Below are positions 1-13,839 of a stretch of DNA of 64,000 nucleotides, in pieces; the stretch's first letter is position 1; every line of letters begins with the position of its first letter. A model generated the notes under the pieces. It was not told where the DNA came from, did no database searches, and was given only the letters and a program-made list of their open reading frames with translations. The stretch comes from Patagioenas fasciata (Eukaryota; Chordata; Aves; Columbiformes; Columbidae): contig NC_092521.1 in NCBI RefSeq assembly GCF_037038585.1, positions 103,494,398-103,558,397 of the forward strand, in the 5' to 3' direction. The position numbers and the translations under genes were made by a program.

Positions 1-2640
1 TTTAGATTTGGGGTTAGGGGTTGGGGTTAGGTTTAGATTTGGGGTTAGTTTTTGATTTGGGGTTAGGGGTTGGGGTTAGGTTTAGATTTGGGGTTAATGT
101 TTGGGGTTAGGGGTTGAGGTTAGGTTTAGATTTGGGGTTAGGGTTTGGGGTTAGGGGTTGGGGTTAGGTTTAGATTTGGGGTTAGGGCTTGGGGTTAGGT
201 TTAGATTTTGGGTTAGGGTTTGGGGTTAGGGGTTGGGGTTAGGTTTAGATTTGGGGTTAGGGCTTGGGATTAGGTTTAGATTTGGGTTTAGGGGTTGGGG
301 TTAGGGGTTGGGGTTAGGTTTAGATTTGGGGTTAGGGGTTGGGATTAGGGGTTGGGGTTAGGGGTTGGGGTTAGAGGTTGGGGTTAGGTTTAGATTTGGG
401 GTTAGGTTTCGATTTGGGGTTAGGGGTTGGGGTTAGGTTTAGATTTGGGGTTAGGTTTAGATTTGGGGTTAGGGGTTGGGGTTAGGGGTTGGGTTAGGTT
501 TAGATTTGGGGTTAGGGCTTGGGGTTAGGTTTAGATTTGGGGTTAGGTTTAGATTTGGGGTTAGGGGTTGGGGTTAGGTTTAGATTTGGGGTTAGGTTTA
601 GATTTGGGGTTAGGGGTTGGGGTTAGGTTTAGATTTGGGGTTAGGGGTTGGGGTTAGAGGTTGGGGTTAGGTTTGGATTTGGGGTTAGGGGTTGGGGTTA
701 GGTTTGGGGTTAGGGGTTGGGGTTAGGTTTAGATTTGGGATTAGGGGTTGAGGTTAGGTTTAGATTTGGGGTTAGGTTTAGATTTGGGGTTAGGGGTTGG
801 GGTTAGGTTTAGATTTGGGGATAGGTTTAGATTTGGGGTTAGGTGTTGGGGTTAGGTTTAGATTTGTGGTTAGGTTTAGATTTGGGTATAGGTTTAGATT
901 TGGGGTTAGGGGTTGAGGTTAGGTTTAGATTTGGGGTTAGGTTTAGATTTGGGGTTAGGGGTTGGGGTTAGGTTTAGATTTGGGGTTAGGTTTAGATTTG
1001 GGGTTAGGGGTTGAGGTTAGGTTTAGATTTGGGTTTAGGGGTTGGGGTTAGGTTTAGATTTGGGGTTAGGTTTAGATTTTGGGGTTAGGTTTAGATTTGG
1101 GGTTAGGGGTTGGGGTAAGGGATTTGGGTTAGGGGTTGGGATTAGGTTTAGATTTGGGGTTAGGTTTAGATTTGGGGTTTAGATTTGGGGTTAGGTTTAG
1201 ATTTGGGCTTAGGGGTTGGGGTTAGGTTTAGATTTGGGGTTAGGGGTTGAGGTTAGGTTTAGATTTGGGGTTAGGGGTTGGGGTTAGGTTTAGATTTGGG
1301 GTTAGGTTTAGATTTGGGTTTAGGGGTTGGGGTTAGGTTTAGATTTGGGGTTAGGGGTTGGGGTTAGGGGTTGGGGTTAGGTTTAGATTTGCGGTTAGGG
1401 GTTGGGGTTAGGTTTAGATTTGGGCTTAGGGGTTGGGGTTAGGGGTTGGGGTTAGGTTTAGATTTGGGGTTAGGGTTAGATTTGGGGTTAGGGGTTGGGG
1501 TTGGTTTAGATTTGGGGTTAGGTTTATATCGGGGGTTAGGGGTTGGGGTTATGTTTAGATTTGGGGTTAGGTTTCTATTTGGGGTTAGAGGTTGGGGTTA
1601 GGTTTAGATTTGGGGTTAGGTTTAGATTTGGGGTTAGGAGTTGGGGTTAGGTTTAGATTTGGGGTTTGGTTTAGATCTGGGGTTAGGGGTTGGGGTTATG
1701 TTTAGATTTGGGTATAGGTTTAGATTTGGGGTTAGGGGTTGGGGTTAGGTTTAGATTTGGGGTTAGGGGTTGGGGTTAGAGGTTGGGGTTAGGTTTCTAT
1801 TTGGGGTTAGGTTTATATTTGGGGTTAAGGGTTGGGGTTAGGTTTAGATTTGGGGTTAGGTTTAGATTTAGGGTTAGGTTTTTGGGATTAGGTTTAGATT
1901 TGGGGTTAGGTTTAGATTTGGGGTTAGGGGTTGGGGTTAGGAACTGGGGTGAGGTTTAGATTTGGGGTTAGTGGTTGGGGTTAGGGGTTGGGGTTAGGTT
2001 TAGATTTGGGGTTAGGCGTTGGGGTTAGGGGTTGGGGTTAGGTTTAGATTTGGGGTTAGGTTTAGATTTGGGGTTAGGGGTTGGGGTTAGGTTTAGATTT
2101 GGGGTTAGGTTTAGATTTGGGGTTAGGTTTACATTTCGGGTTAGGGGTTGGGTTTAGGTTTAGATTTGGGGTTAGGGGTTGGAGTTAGGTTTAGATTTGG
2201 GGTTAGATTTAGATTTGGGGTTTACATTTGGGGTTAGGTTTAGATTTGGTGTTAGGGATGGGGTTAGGTTTAGATTTGGGGTTAGGTTTAGATTTGGTGT
2301 TAGGGGTTGAGGTTAGCTTTAGATTTGGGGTTAGGTTTAGATTTGGTGTTAGGGGTTGGGGTTAGGTTTCTATTTGGGGTTAGGTTTCTATTTGGGGTTA
2401 AGGGTTGGGGTTAGGTTTAGATTTGGGGTTAGGTTTAGATTTGGGGTTAGGTTTTGGGGTTAGGTTTAGATTTGGGGTTAGGTTTAGATTTAGGTTTAGG
2501 TGTTGGGGTTAGGTTTAGATTTGGGGTTAGGTTTAGATTTGGGGTTAGGGGTTGGTGTTAGGTTTAGATTTGGGGTTATGTTTAGATTTGGGGTTAGGAG
2601 TTGGGGTTAGGTTTAGATTTGGGGTTAGGTTTAGATTTGG
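1..2640 (+). repeat. Type I HOR segment, entered partway through
   Basis: Landmarks in order are GTTTTTGATTT near 48, TTTCGATTT near 408, GGTAAGGGATTT at about 1114 and GGAACTGGGG at 1940. The GGTAAGGG-to-GAACTGG spacing is 825 bp, against 823 bp in most other type I copies. The segment resembles 8.1-10.8 kb (offset about 8.29 kb at the core). It also shares rare variants with 30.7-32.2 kb, for example ATCGGGGG near 1529 and near 31107. It contains AGATCT at about 1673. Confidence 0.85.
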
Positions 2641-3000
2641 GTTTAGGAGATGGGGTTAGGTTTAGATTTGGGGTTAGGTTTAGATTTGGGGTTTAGATTT
2701 GGGGTTAGGTTTAGATTTGGGGTTAGGTTTAGATTTGGGGTTAGAAGTTGGGGTTAGGGGTTTGGGTTGGGTGTTCGGGTTAGGTTTAGATTTGGGGTTA
2801 GGGTTTGGGGTTAGGGGTTGGGGTCAGGGGTTGGGGTTAGCTTTAGATTTGGGGTTACGTTTACATTTGGGGTTAGGTTTAGATTTGGAGTTAGGGGCTG
2901 GGGTTAGGGGTTGGGGTTAGGGGTTGGCGTTAGGTTTAGATTTGGGGTTAGGAGTTGGGGTTTGTTTTAGATTTGGGGTTATGTTTAAATTCAGGGTGAG
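2641..3000 (+). repeat. Linker module J, full copy 1
   Basis: The order is GGAGATGGGG (about 2646), a 13-bp A monomer lacking its TTAGG (GGGGTTTAGATTTGGGG near 2691), AGAAGTTGGGG, GGGTTGGGTGTTCGGG, GGGGTCAGGGG and TTTAAATTCAGGG. The open frame at 2699-2920 falls here; it starts at a TTG and only reads the GLGLDL hexapeptide of monomer A. This copy shares GGAGTTAGGGGCTGGGG (near 2887) with the module at 32.2-32.6 kb, which marks those two as close relatives. Confidence 0.82.
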
Positions 3001-3815
3001 GGGTTGGGGTTAGTTTTAGATTTGGGGTTAGGTTTAGATTTGGGGTTAGGGGTTGGGGTTAGGTTTAGATTTGGGGTTAGGTTTAGATTTGGGGTTAGGG
3101 GTTGGGGTTAGATTTAGATTTGGGGTTAGGTTTACATTTGGGGTTAGGGGTTGGGGTTAGGTGTAGATTTGGGGTTAGGTTTAGATTTGGGTTTAGGGGT
3201 TGGTGTTAGGTTTAGATTTCGGGTTATGTTTAGATTTGGGGTTAGGTTTAGATTTGGGGTTAGGGGTTGGGTTTAGGTTTATATTTGGGTTTAGGTTTAA
3301 ATTTGGGCTTAGGGTTTGGGGTTAGGTTTAGATTTGGGTTTAGGTTTAGATTTCGGGTTAGGTTTAGATTTGGGGTTAGGTTTAGACTTGGGGTTAGGGG
3401 TTGGGGTTAGGTTTAGATTTGGGGTTAGGGGTTGGGGTTAGGGGTTGGGGTTAGGGTTTGGGGTTAGGTTTAGATTTGGGGTTAGGTTTAGATTTGGGGT
3501 TAGGGGTTGGGGTTAGGTTTAGATTTGGGGTTAGGTTTAGATTTGGGGTTAGGGGTTGGGTTTAGGTTTAGATTTGGGTTTAGGTTTAAATTGGGGCTTA
3601 GGGGTTGGGGTTAGGTTTAGATTTGGGTTTAGGTTTATATATGGGGTTAGGGGTTGGGTTTAGGTTTAGATTTGGGGTTAGGTTTAGATTTGGGTTTAGG
3701 TTTAGATTTAGGGTTAGGTTTAGATCTGGGGTTAGGGGTTGGGGTTAGGAACTGGGGTGAAGTTTAGATTTAAGGTTAGTGGTTGGGGCTAGGGGTTGGG
3801 GTTAGGTTTAGATTT

Positions 3816-3858
3816 GGGGTTAGGGGTTGGGGTTAGGGGTTGGGGTTAGGGGTTGGGG
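3816..3858 (+). other. Seven-tract G-quadruplex-prone run
   Basis: Three B monomers in a row give seven consecutive GGGG tracts separated only by TTA or TT. This satisfies the usual G-quadruplex pattern several times over. The run begins 67 bp after the type II GAACTGGGG element at 3749. Confidence 0.8.
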
Positions 3859-4320
3859 TTAGGTTTAGATTTGGGGTTAGGTTTACATTTGGGGTTAGGG
3901 GTTGGGTTTAGGTTTAGATTTGGGTTTACGGGTTGGGGTTAGGTTTAGATTTGGGGTTAGGTTTAGATTTGGGGTTAGGTTTAGATTTGGTGTTAGGGGT
4001 TGAGGTTAGCTTTAGATTTGGGGTTAGGGGTTGGGGTTAGGTTTCTATTTGGGGTTAGGTTTATATTTGGGGTTAAGTGTTGGGGTTAGGTTTAGATTTG
4101 GGGTTAGGTTTAGATTTAGGGTTAGGTTTTGGGGTTAGGTTTAGATTTGGGGTTAGGTTTAGATTTAGGTTTAGGTGTTGGGGTTAGGTTTAGATTAGGG
4201 GTTAGGTTTAGATTTGGGGTTAGGGGTTGGGGTTAGCTTTAGATTTGGGGTTAGGTTTAGATTTGGGGTTAGGGTTTGGGGTTAGTTTTAGATTTGGGGT
4301 TAGGTTTAGATTTGGGGTTA

Positions 4321-4632
4321 GGGTTTGGGGTTAGGTTTAGATTTGGGGTTAGGTTTAGATTTGGGTTTAGGAGATGGGGTTAGGTTTAGATTTGGGGTTA
4401 GGTTTAGATTTGGGGTTTAGATTTGGGGTTAGGTTTAGATTTGGGGTTAGGTTTAGATTTGGGGTTAGGTTTAGATTTGGGGTTAGGGGTTGGGGTTAGG
4501 TTTAGATTTGGGGTTAGGTTTAGATTTGGGTTTAGGAGATGGGGTTAGGTTTAGATTTGGGGTTAGGTTTAGATTTGGGGTTTAGATTTGGGGTTAGGTT
4601 TAGATTTGGGGTTAGGTTTAGATTTGGGGTTA
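4321..4632 (+). repeat. 165-bp tandem doublet in module J (copy 1)
   Basis: GAGATGGGG occurs at 4371 and again at 4536, exactly 165 bp apart, with the flanking A and B monomers repeated in the same order. The second unit then diverges into AGAAGTTGGGG. The same 165-bp spacing recurs at four other loci. Confidence 0.85.
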
Positions 4633-7600
4633 GAAGTTGGGGTTAGGGGTTTGGGTTGGGTGTTGGGGTTAGGTTTAGATTTGGGGTTAGGTTTTGGGGT
4701 TAGAGGTTGGGGTCAGGGGTTGGGGTTAGCTTTAGATTTGGGGTTACGTTTACATTTGGGTTTAGGTTTGGATTTGGGGTTAGGGGTTGGGGTTAGGGGT
4801 TGGGGTTAGGGGTTGGGGTTAGGTTTAGATTTGGGGTTAGGTTTAGATTTGGGGTTAGGAGTTGGGGTTTGTTTTAGATTTGGGGTTATGTTTAAATTCA
4901 GGGTTAGGGGTTGGGGTTAGGTTTACATTTGGGGTTAGGGGTTGGGGTTAGGTTTAGGGTTGGGGTTAGGTTTAGATTTGGGGCTAGGGGTTGGGGTTAG
5001 ATTTAGATTTGGGGTTAGGTTTAAATTTGGGGTTGTGGGTTGGGGCTAGGTTTAGATTTGGGGTTAGGTTTAGATTTGGGGTTAGGGGTTGGGGTTAGGG
5101 TTAGATTTGGGGATAGGTTTAGATTTGGGGTTAGGTTTAAATTTGGGGTTAGGGGTTGGGGTTAGGTTTAGATTTGGGGTTAGGGGTTGGGTTTAGGTTT
5201 AGATTTGGGTTTAGGTTTAAATTTGGGCATAGGGGTTGGGGTTAGGTTTAGATTTGGGGTTAGGTTTACATTTGGGGTTAGGGGTTGGGGTTAGGTTTAG
5301 ATTTGGGGTTAGGTTTAGATTTGGGGTTAGGGGTTGGGGTTAGGGGTTGCGGTTAGGGTTTGGGGTTAGGTTTAGATTAGGGGTTAGGTTTAGATTTGGG
5401 GTTAGGGGTTGGGGTTAGGTTTAGATTTGGGTTTAGGTTTAGATTTGGGGTTAGCTTTAGATTTGGGGTTAGGTTTAGATTTGGGGTTTGGGGTTGGGGT
5501 TAGGTTTAGATTTGGGGTTAGGGGTTGGGGTTAGGTTTAGATTTGGGGTTAGGTTTAGATTTGGGGCTAGGGGTTGGGGTTAGATTATAGATTTGGGGTT
5601 AGGTTTACATTTGGGGTTAGGGGTTAAGGTTAGGTTTAGATTTGGGGTTAGGTTTATATTTGGGGTTAGGGGTTGGGGTTAGGTTTAGATTTGGGGTTAG
5701 GTTTAGATTTGGGGTTAGGGGTTGGGGTTAGGTTTAGATTTGGGGTTAGGTTTAGATTTGGGGTTAGGGGTTGGGGTTAGGTTTAGATTTGGGGTTAGGT
5801 TTAGATTTGGGGTTAGGGGTTGGGTTTAGGTTTATATTTGGGTTTAGGTTTAAATTTGGGCTTAGGGGTTGGGGTTAGGTTTAGATTTGGGTTTAGGTTT
5901 AGATTTAGGGTTAGGTTTAGATTTGGGGTTAGGTTTAGATTTGGGGTTAGGGGTTGGGGTTAGGTTTAGATTTGGGGTTAGGGGTTGGGGTTAGGGGTTG
6001 GGGTTAGGGTTTGGGGTTAGGTTTAGATTTGGGGTTAGGTTTAGATTTGGGGTTAGGGGTTGGGGTTAGGTTTAGATTTGGGGTTAGGTTTAGATTTGGG
6101 GTTAGGGGTTGGGTTTAGGTTTAGATTTGGCTTTAGGTTTAAATTGGGGCTTAGGGGTTGGGGTTAGGTTTAGATTTGGGTTTAAATTTATATGTGGGGT
6201 TAGGGGTTGGGGTTAGGTTTAGATTTGGGGTTAGGTTTAGATTTGGGTTTAGGTTTAGATTTAGGGTTAGGTTTAGATCTGGGGTTAGGGGTTGGGGTTA
6301 GGAACTGGGGTGAGGTTTAGATTTGGGGTTAGTGGTTGGGACTAGGGGTTGGGGTTAGGTTTAGATTTGGGGTTGGGGGTTGTGGTTAGGGGTTGGTGTT
6401 AGGGGTTGGGGTTAGGTTTAGATTTGGGGTTAGGTTTACATTTGGGGTTAGGGGTTGGGTTTAGGTTTAGATTTGGGTTTAGGGGTTGGGGTTAGGTTTA
6501 GATTTGGGTTAGGTTTAGATTTGGGGTTAGGTTTAGATTTGGTGTTAGGGGTTGAGGTTAGCTTTAGATTTGGGGTTAGGTTTAGATTTGGTGTCAGGGG
6601 TTGGGGTTAGGTTTCTATTTGGGGTTAGGTTTATATTTGGGGTTAAGGGTTGGGGTTAGGTTTAGATTTGGGGTTAGGTTTAGATTTGGGGTTAGGGGTT
6701 GGGGTTAGGTTTAGATTTGGGGTTAGGTTTAGATTTGGGGTTAGGGGTTGGGTTTAGGTTTAGATTTGGGTTTAGGTTTACATTTGGGCATAGGGGTTGG
6801 GGTTAGGTTTAGATTTGGGTTTAGGTTTAGATTTGGGGTTAGGTTTAGATTTGGGGTTAGGTTTAGATTTGGGGTTAGGGGTTGGGGTTAGGTTTAGATT
6901 TGGGGATAGAGGTTGGGGTTAGGGGTTGCGGTTAGGGTTTGGGATTAGGTTTAGATTAGGGGTTAGGTTTAGATTTGGGGTTAGGGGTTGGGGTTAGGTT
7001 TAGATTTGGGTTTAGGTTTAGATTTGGGGTTAGGGGTTGGGTTTAGGTTTAGATTTGGGTTTAGGTTTAAATTTGGGCATAGGGGTTGGGGTTAGGTTTA
7101 GATTTGGGTTTAGGTTTAGATTTGGGGTTAGGTTTAGATTTGGGGTTAGGTTTAGATTTGAGGTTAGGGGTTGGGGTTAGGTTTAGATTTGGGGTTAGGG
7201 GTTGGGGTTAGGTTTAGATTTGGGGTTAGGTTTAGATTTGGGGCTAGGGGTTGGGGTTAGATTTAGATTTGTGGTTAGGTTTACATTTGGGGTTAGGGGT
7301 TAAGGTTACGTTTAGATTTGGGGTTAGGTTTATATTTGGGGTTAGGGGTTGGGGTTAGGTTTAGATTTGGGGTTAGGTTTAGATTTGGGGTTAGGGGTTG
7401 GGGTTAGGTTTAGATTTGGGGTTAGGTTTAGATTTGGGGTTAGGGGTTGGGGTTAGGTTTAGATTTGGGGTTAGGTTTAGATTTGGGGTTAGGTGTTGGG
7501 TTTAGGTTTATATTTGGGTTTAGGTTTAAATTTGGGCTTAGGGGTTGGGGTTAGGTTTAGATTTGGGTTTAGGTTTATATGTGGGGTTAGGGGTTGGGGT

Positions 7601-10600
7601 TAGGTTTAGATTTGGGGTTAGGTTTAGATTTGGGTTTAGGTTTAGATTTAGGGTTAGGTTTAGATCTGGGGTTAGGGGTTGGGGTTAGGAACTGGGGTGA
7701 GGTTTAGATTTGGGGTTAGTGGTTGGGGCTAGGGGTTGGGGTTAGGTTTAGATTTGGGGTTAGGGGTTGCGGTTAGGGGTTGGGGTTAGGGGTTGTGGTT
7801 AGGTTTAGATTTGGGGTTAGGTTTATATTTGGCGTTAAGGGTTGGGGTTAGGTTTAGATTTGGGGTTAGGTTTAGATTTAGGGTTAGGGGTTGGGGTTAG
7901 GTTTAGATTTGGGGTTAGGTTTAGATTTGGGTTTAGGTGTTGCGGTTAGGTTTAGATTTGGGGTTAGGTTTAGATTTGGGGTTAGGGGTTGGGGTTAGGT
8001 TTAGATTTGGGGTTAGGTTTAGATTTGGGGTTAGGTGTTGGGGTTAGGTTTAGATTTGGGGTTAGGTTTAGATTTGGGGTTAGGGGTTGGGGTTAGGCTT
8101 AGATTTGGGGTTAGTTTTTGATTTGGGGTTAGGGGTTGGGGTTAGGTTTAGATTTGGGGTTAGGGTTTGGGGTTAGGGGTTGAGGTTAGGTTTAGATTTG
8201 GGGTTAGGGTTTGGGGTTAGGGGTTGGGGTTAGGTTTAGATTTGGGGTTAGGGCTTGCGGTTAGGTTTAGATTTTGGGTTAGGGTTTGGGGTTAGGGGTT
8301 GGGGTTAGGTTTAGATTTGGGGTTAGGTTTAGATTTGGGGTTAGGTTTAGATTGGGTTTAGGGGTTGTGGTTAGGTTTAGATTTGGGGTTAGGGCTTGGG
8401 GTTAGGTTTAGATTTTGGGTTAGGGTTTGGGGTTAGGGGTTGGGGTTAGGTTTAGATTTGGGGTTAGGTTTAGATTTGGGGTTAGGTTTAGATTGGGTTT
8501 AGGGGTTGGGGTTAGGGGTTGGGGTTAGGTTTAGATTTGGGGTTAGGGGTTGGGATTAGGGGTTGGGGTTAGGGGTTGGGGTTAGAGGTTGGGGTTAGGT
8601 TTAGATTTGGGGTTAGGTTTCGATTTGGGGTTAGGGGTTGGGGTTAGGTTTAGATTTGGGGTTAGGTTTAGATTTGGGGTTAGGGGTTGGGTTAGGTTTA
8701 GATTTGGGCTTAGGGCTTGGGGTTAGGTTTAGATTTGGGGTTAGGTTTAGATTTGGGGTTAGGGGTTGGGGTTAGCGGTTGGGGTTAGGTTTAGATTTGG
8801 GGTTAGGGGTTGGGGTTAGGTTTAGATTTGGGGTTAGGGGTTGGGGTTAGAGGTTGGGGTTAGGTTTAGATTTGGGGTTAGGGGTTCGGGTTAGGGGTTG
8901 GGTTTAGGGGTTGGGGTTAGGTTTAGATTTGGGATTAGGGGTTGAGGTTAGGTTTAGATTTGGGGTTAGGTTTATATTTGGGGTTAGGGGTTGGGGTTAG
9001 GTTTAGATTTGGGGTTATGTTTAGATTTGAGGTTAGGGGTTGGGGTTAGGTTTAGATTTGGGGTTAGGTTTCTATTTGGGGTTAGGGGTTGGGGTTAGGT
9101 TTAGATTTGGGGATAGGTTTAGATTTGGGGTTAGGTGTTGGGGTTAGGTTTAGATTTGTGGTTAGGTTTAGATTTGGGTATAGGTTTAGATTTGGGGTTA
9201 GGGGTTGAGGTTAGGTTTAGATTTGGGGTTAGGTTTAGATTTGGGGTTAGGGGTTGGGGTTAGGTTTAGATTTGGGGTTAGGTTTAGATTTGGGGTTAGG
9301 GGTTGGGGTTAGGTTTAGATTTGGGTTTAGGGGTTGGGGTTAGGTTTAGATTTGGGGTTAGGTTTAGATTTTGGGGTTAGTTTTAGATTTGGGGTTAGGG
9401 GTTGGGGTAAGGGATTTGGGTTAGGGGTTGGGATTAGGTTTAGATTTGGGGTTAGGTTTAGATTTGGGGTTTAGATTTGGGGTTAGGTTTAGATTTGGGG
9501 TTAGGGGTTGGGGTTAGGTTTAGATTTGGGGTTAGGGGTTGAGGTTAGGTTTAGATTTGGGGTTAGGGGTTGGGGTTAGGTTTAGATTTGGGGTTAGGTT
9601 TAGATTTGGGTTTAGGGGTTGGGGTTAGGTTTAGATTTGGGGTTAGGGCTTGGGGTTAGGGGTTGGGGTTAGGTTTAGATTTGCGGTTAGGGGTTGGGGT
9701 TAGGTTTAGATTTGGGCTTAGGGGTTGGGGTTAGGGGTTGGGGTGAGGTTTAGATTTGGGGTTAGGATAGATTTGGGTTTAGGAGTTGGGGTTGGTTTAG
9801 ATTTGGGGTTAGGTTTAGATCTGGGGTTAGGGGTTGGGGTTATGTTTAGATTTGGGGTTAGGTTTCTATTTGGGGTTAGGGGTTGGGGTTAGGTTTAGAT
9901 TTGGGGTTAGGTTTAGATTTGGTTTTAGGAGTTGGGGTTAGGTTTAGATTTGGGGTTAGGTTTAGATCTGGGGTTAGGGGTTGGGGTTATGTTTAGATTT
10001 GGGTATAGGTTTAGATTTGGGGTTAGGGGTTGGGGTTAGGTTTAGATTTGGGGTTAGGGGTTGGGGTTAGAGGTTGGGGTTAGGTTTCTATTTGGGGTTA
10101 GGTTTATATTTGGGGTTAAGGGTTGGGTTTAGGTTTAGATTTGGGGTTAGGTTTAGATTTAGGGTTAGGTTTTGGGGTTAGGTTTAGATTAGGGGTTAGG
10201 TTTAGATTTGGGGTTAGGGGTTGGGGTTAGGAACTGGGGTGAGGTTTAGATTTGGGGTTAGTGGTTGGGGTTAGGGGTTGGGGTTAGGGGTTGGGGTTAG
10301 GTTTAGATTTGGGGTTAGGTTTAGATTTGGGGTTAGGGGTTGGGGTTAGGTTTAGATTTGGGGTTAGGTTTAGATTTGGGGTTAGGTTTACATTTCGGGT
10401 TAGGGGTTGGGTTTAGGTTTAGATTTGGGGTTAGGGGTTGGAGTTAGGTTTAGATTTGGGGTTAGATTTAGATTTGGGGTTTACATTTGGGGTTAGGTTT
10501 AGATTTGGTGTTAGGGATGGGGTTAGGTTTAGATTTGGGGTTAGGTTTAGATTTGGTGTTAGGGGTTGAGGTTAGCTTTAGATTTGGGGTTAGGTTTAGA

Positions 10601-13600
10601 TTTGGTGTTAGGGGTTGGGGTTAGGTTTCTATTTGGGGTTAGGTTTATATTTGGGGTTAAGGGTTGGGGTTAGGTTTAGATTTGGGGTTAGGTTTAGATT
10701 TGGGGTTAGGTTTTGGGGTTAGGTTTAGATTTGGGGTTAGGTTTAGATTTAGGTTTAGGTGTTGGGGTTAGGTTTAGATTTGGGGTTAGGTTTAGATTTG
10801 GGGTTTAGATTTGGGGTTAGGTTTAGATTTGGGGTTAGGTTTAGATTTGGGGTTAGAAGTTGGGGTTAGGGGTTTGGGTTGGGTGTTCGGGTTAGGTTTA
10901 GATTTGGGGTTAGGGTTTGGGGTTAGGGGTTGGGTTAGGTTTAGATTTGGGGTTAGGGCTTGGGGTTAGGTTTAGATTTGGGGTTAGGTTTAGATTTGGG
11001 GTTAGGGGTTGGGGTTAGCGGTTGGGGTTAGGTTTAGATTTGGGGTTAGGGGTTGGGGTTAGGTTTAGATTTGGGGTTAGGGGTTGGGGTTAGAGGTTGG
11101 GGTTAGGTTTAGATTTGGGGTTAGGGGTTGGGGTTAGGGGTTGGGTTTAGGGGTTGGGGTTAGGTTTAGATTTGGGATTAGGGGTTGAGGTTAGGTTTAG
11201 ATTTGGGGTTAGGTTTATATTTGGGGTTAGGGGTTGGGGTTAGGTTTAGATTTGGGGTTATGTTTAGATTTGGGGTTAGGGGTTGGGGTTAGGTTTAGAT
11301 TTGGGGTTAGGTTTCTATTTGGGGTTAGGGGTTGGGGTTAGGTTTAGATTTGGGGATAGGTTTAGATTTGGGGTTAGGTGTTGGGGTTAGGTTTAGATTT
11401 GTGGTTAGGTTTAGATTTGGGTATAGGTTTAGATTTGGGGTTAGGGGTTGAGGTTAGGTTTAGATTTGGGGTTAGGTTTAGATTTGGGGTTAGGGGTTGG
11501 GGTTAGGTTTAGATTTGGGGTTAGGTTTAGATTTGGGGTTAGGGGTTGGGGTTAGGTTTAGATTTGGGTTTAGGGGTTGGGGTTAGGTTTAGATTTGGGG
11601 TTAGGTTTAGATTTTGGGGTTAGGTTTAGATTTGGGGTTAGGGGTTGGGGTAAGGGATTTGGGTTAGGGGTTGGGATTAGGTTTAGATTTGGGGTTAGGT
11701 TTAGATTTGGGGTTTAGATTTGGGGTTAGGTTTAGATTTGGGCTTAGGGGTTGGGGTTAGGTTTAGATTTGGGGTTAGGGGTTGAGGTTAGGTTTAGATT
11801 TGGGGTTAGGGGTTGGGGTTAGGTTTAGATTTGGGGTTAGGTTTAGATTTGGGTTTAGGGGTTGGGGTTAGGTTTAGATTTGGGGTTAGGGGTTGGGGTT
11901 AGGGGTTGGGGTTAGGTTTAGATTTGGGCTTAGGGGTTGGGGTTAGGGGTTGGGGTTAGGTTTAGATTTGGGGTTAGGATAGATTTGGGGTTAGGAGTTG
12001 GGGTTGGTTTAGATTTGGGGTTAGGTTTAGATCTGGGGTTAGGGGTTGGGGTTATGTTTAGATTTGGGGTTAGGTTTCTATTTGGGGTTAGGGGTTGGGG
12101 TTAGGTTTAGATTTGGGGTTAGGTTTAGATTTGGGGTTAGGAGTTGGGGTTAGGTTTAGATTTGGGTTTAGGTTTAGATCTGGGGTTAGGGGTTGGGGTT
12201 ATGTTTAGATTTGGGTATAGGTTTAGATTTGGGGTTAGGGGTTGGGGTTAGGTTTAGATTTGGGGTTAGGGGTTGGGGTTAGAGGTTGGGGTTAGGTTTC
12301 TGTTTGGGGTTAGGTTTATATTTGGGGTTAGGGGTTGGGGTTAGGAACTGGGGTGAGGTTTAGATTTGGGGTCAGTGGTTGGGGTTAGGGGTTGGGGTTA
12401 GGTTTAGATTTGGGGTTAGGGGTTGGGGTTAGGGGTTGGGGTTAGGTTTAGATTTGGGGTTAGGTTTAGATTTGGGGTTAGGGGTTGGGGTTAGGTTTAG
12501 ATTTGGGGTTAGGTTTAGATTTGGGGTTAGGTTTACATTTCGGGTTAGGTGTTGGGTTTAGGTTTAGATTTGGGGTTAGGGGTTGGAGTTAGGTTTAGAT
12601 TTGGGGTTAGATTTAGATTTGGGGTTTACATTTGGGGTTAGGTTTAGATTTGGTGTTAGGGATGGGGTTAGGTTTAGATTTGGGGTTAGGTTTAGATTTG
12701 GTGTTAGGGGTTGAGGTTAGCTTTAGATTTGGGGTTAGGTTTAGATTTGGTGTTAGGGGTTGGGGTTAGGTTTCTATTTGGGGTTATGTTTATATTTGGG
12801 GTTAAGGGTTGGGGTTAGGTTTAGATTTGGGGTTAGGTTTAGATTTGGGGTTAGGTTTTGGGGTTAGGTTTAGATTTGGGGTTAGGTTTAGATTTAGGTT
12901 TAGGTGTTGGGGTTAGGTTTAGATTTGGGGTTAGGTTTAGATTTGGGGTTAGGGGTTGGGGTTAGGTTTAGATTTGGGGTTAGGTTTAGATTTGGGGTTA
13001 GGAGTTGGGGTTAGCGGTTGGGGTTAGGTTTAGATTTGGGGTTAGGGGTTGGGGTTAGGTTTAGATTTGGGGTTAGGGGTTGGGGTTAGAGGTTGGGGTT
13101 AGGTTTAGATTTGGGGTTAGGGGTTCGGGTTAGGGGTTGGGTTTAGGGGTTGGGGTTAGGTTTAGATTTGGGATTAGGGGTTGAGGTTAGGTTTAGATTT
13201 GGGGTTAGGTTTATATTTGGGGTTAGGGGTTGGGGTTAGGTTTAGATTTGGGGTTATGTTTAGATTTGAGGTTAGGGGTTGGGGTTAGGTTTAGATTTGG
13301 GGTTAGGTTTCTATTTGGGGTTAGGGGTTGGGGTTAGGTTTAGATTTGGGGATAGGTTTAGATTTGGGGTTAGGTGTTGGGGTTAGGTTTAGATTTGTGG
13401 TTAGGTTTAGATTTGGGTATAGGTTTAGATTTGGGGTTAGGGGTTGAGGTTAGGTTTAGATTTGGGGTTAGGTTTAGATTTGGGGTTAGGGGTTGGGGTT
13501 AGGTTTAGATTTGGGGTTAGGTTTAGATTTGGGGTTAGGGGTTGGGGTTAGGTTTAGATTTGGGTTTAGGGGTTGGGGTTAGGTTTAGATTTGGGGTTAG

Positions 13601-13839
13601 GTTTAGATTTTGGGGTTAGGTTTAGATTTGGGGTTAGGGGTTGGGGTAAGGGATTTGGGTTAGGGGTTGGGATTAGGTTTAGATTTGGGGTTAGGTTTAG
13701 ATTTGGGGTTTAGATTTGGGGTTAGGTTTAGATTTGGGCTTAGGGGTTGGGGTTAGGTTTAGATTTGGGGTTAGGGGTTGAGGTTAGGTTTAGATTTGGG
13801 GTTAGGGGTTGGGGTTAGGTTTAGATTTGGGGTTAGGTT

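Larger units (their letters stand above)
3001..8100 (+). repeat. Type II HOR segment
   Basis: Type II markers recur here: TTTAAATTTGGGC (3298, 5218, 5850, 7070, 7527 areas), TTTATATGTGGGG (near 7568) and the GAACTGGGG element at 3749, 6302 and 7689 followed by GGCTAGG or GACTAGG. A second J module with a 165-bp doublet sits inside at about 4321-4905. The segment is closely matched by 41.7-46.8 kb and 48.1-53.05 kb: the J frame at 4588 recurs at 43118 and 49454 with the same 73-residue translation. That makes it one of three copies of a roughly 5-kb superblock. Confidence 0.85.
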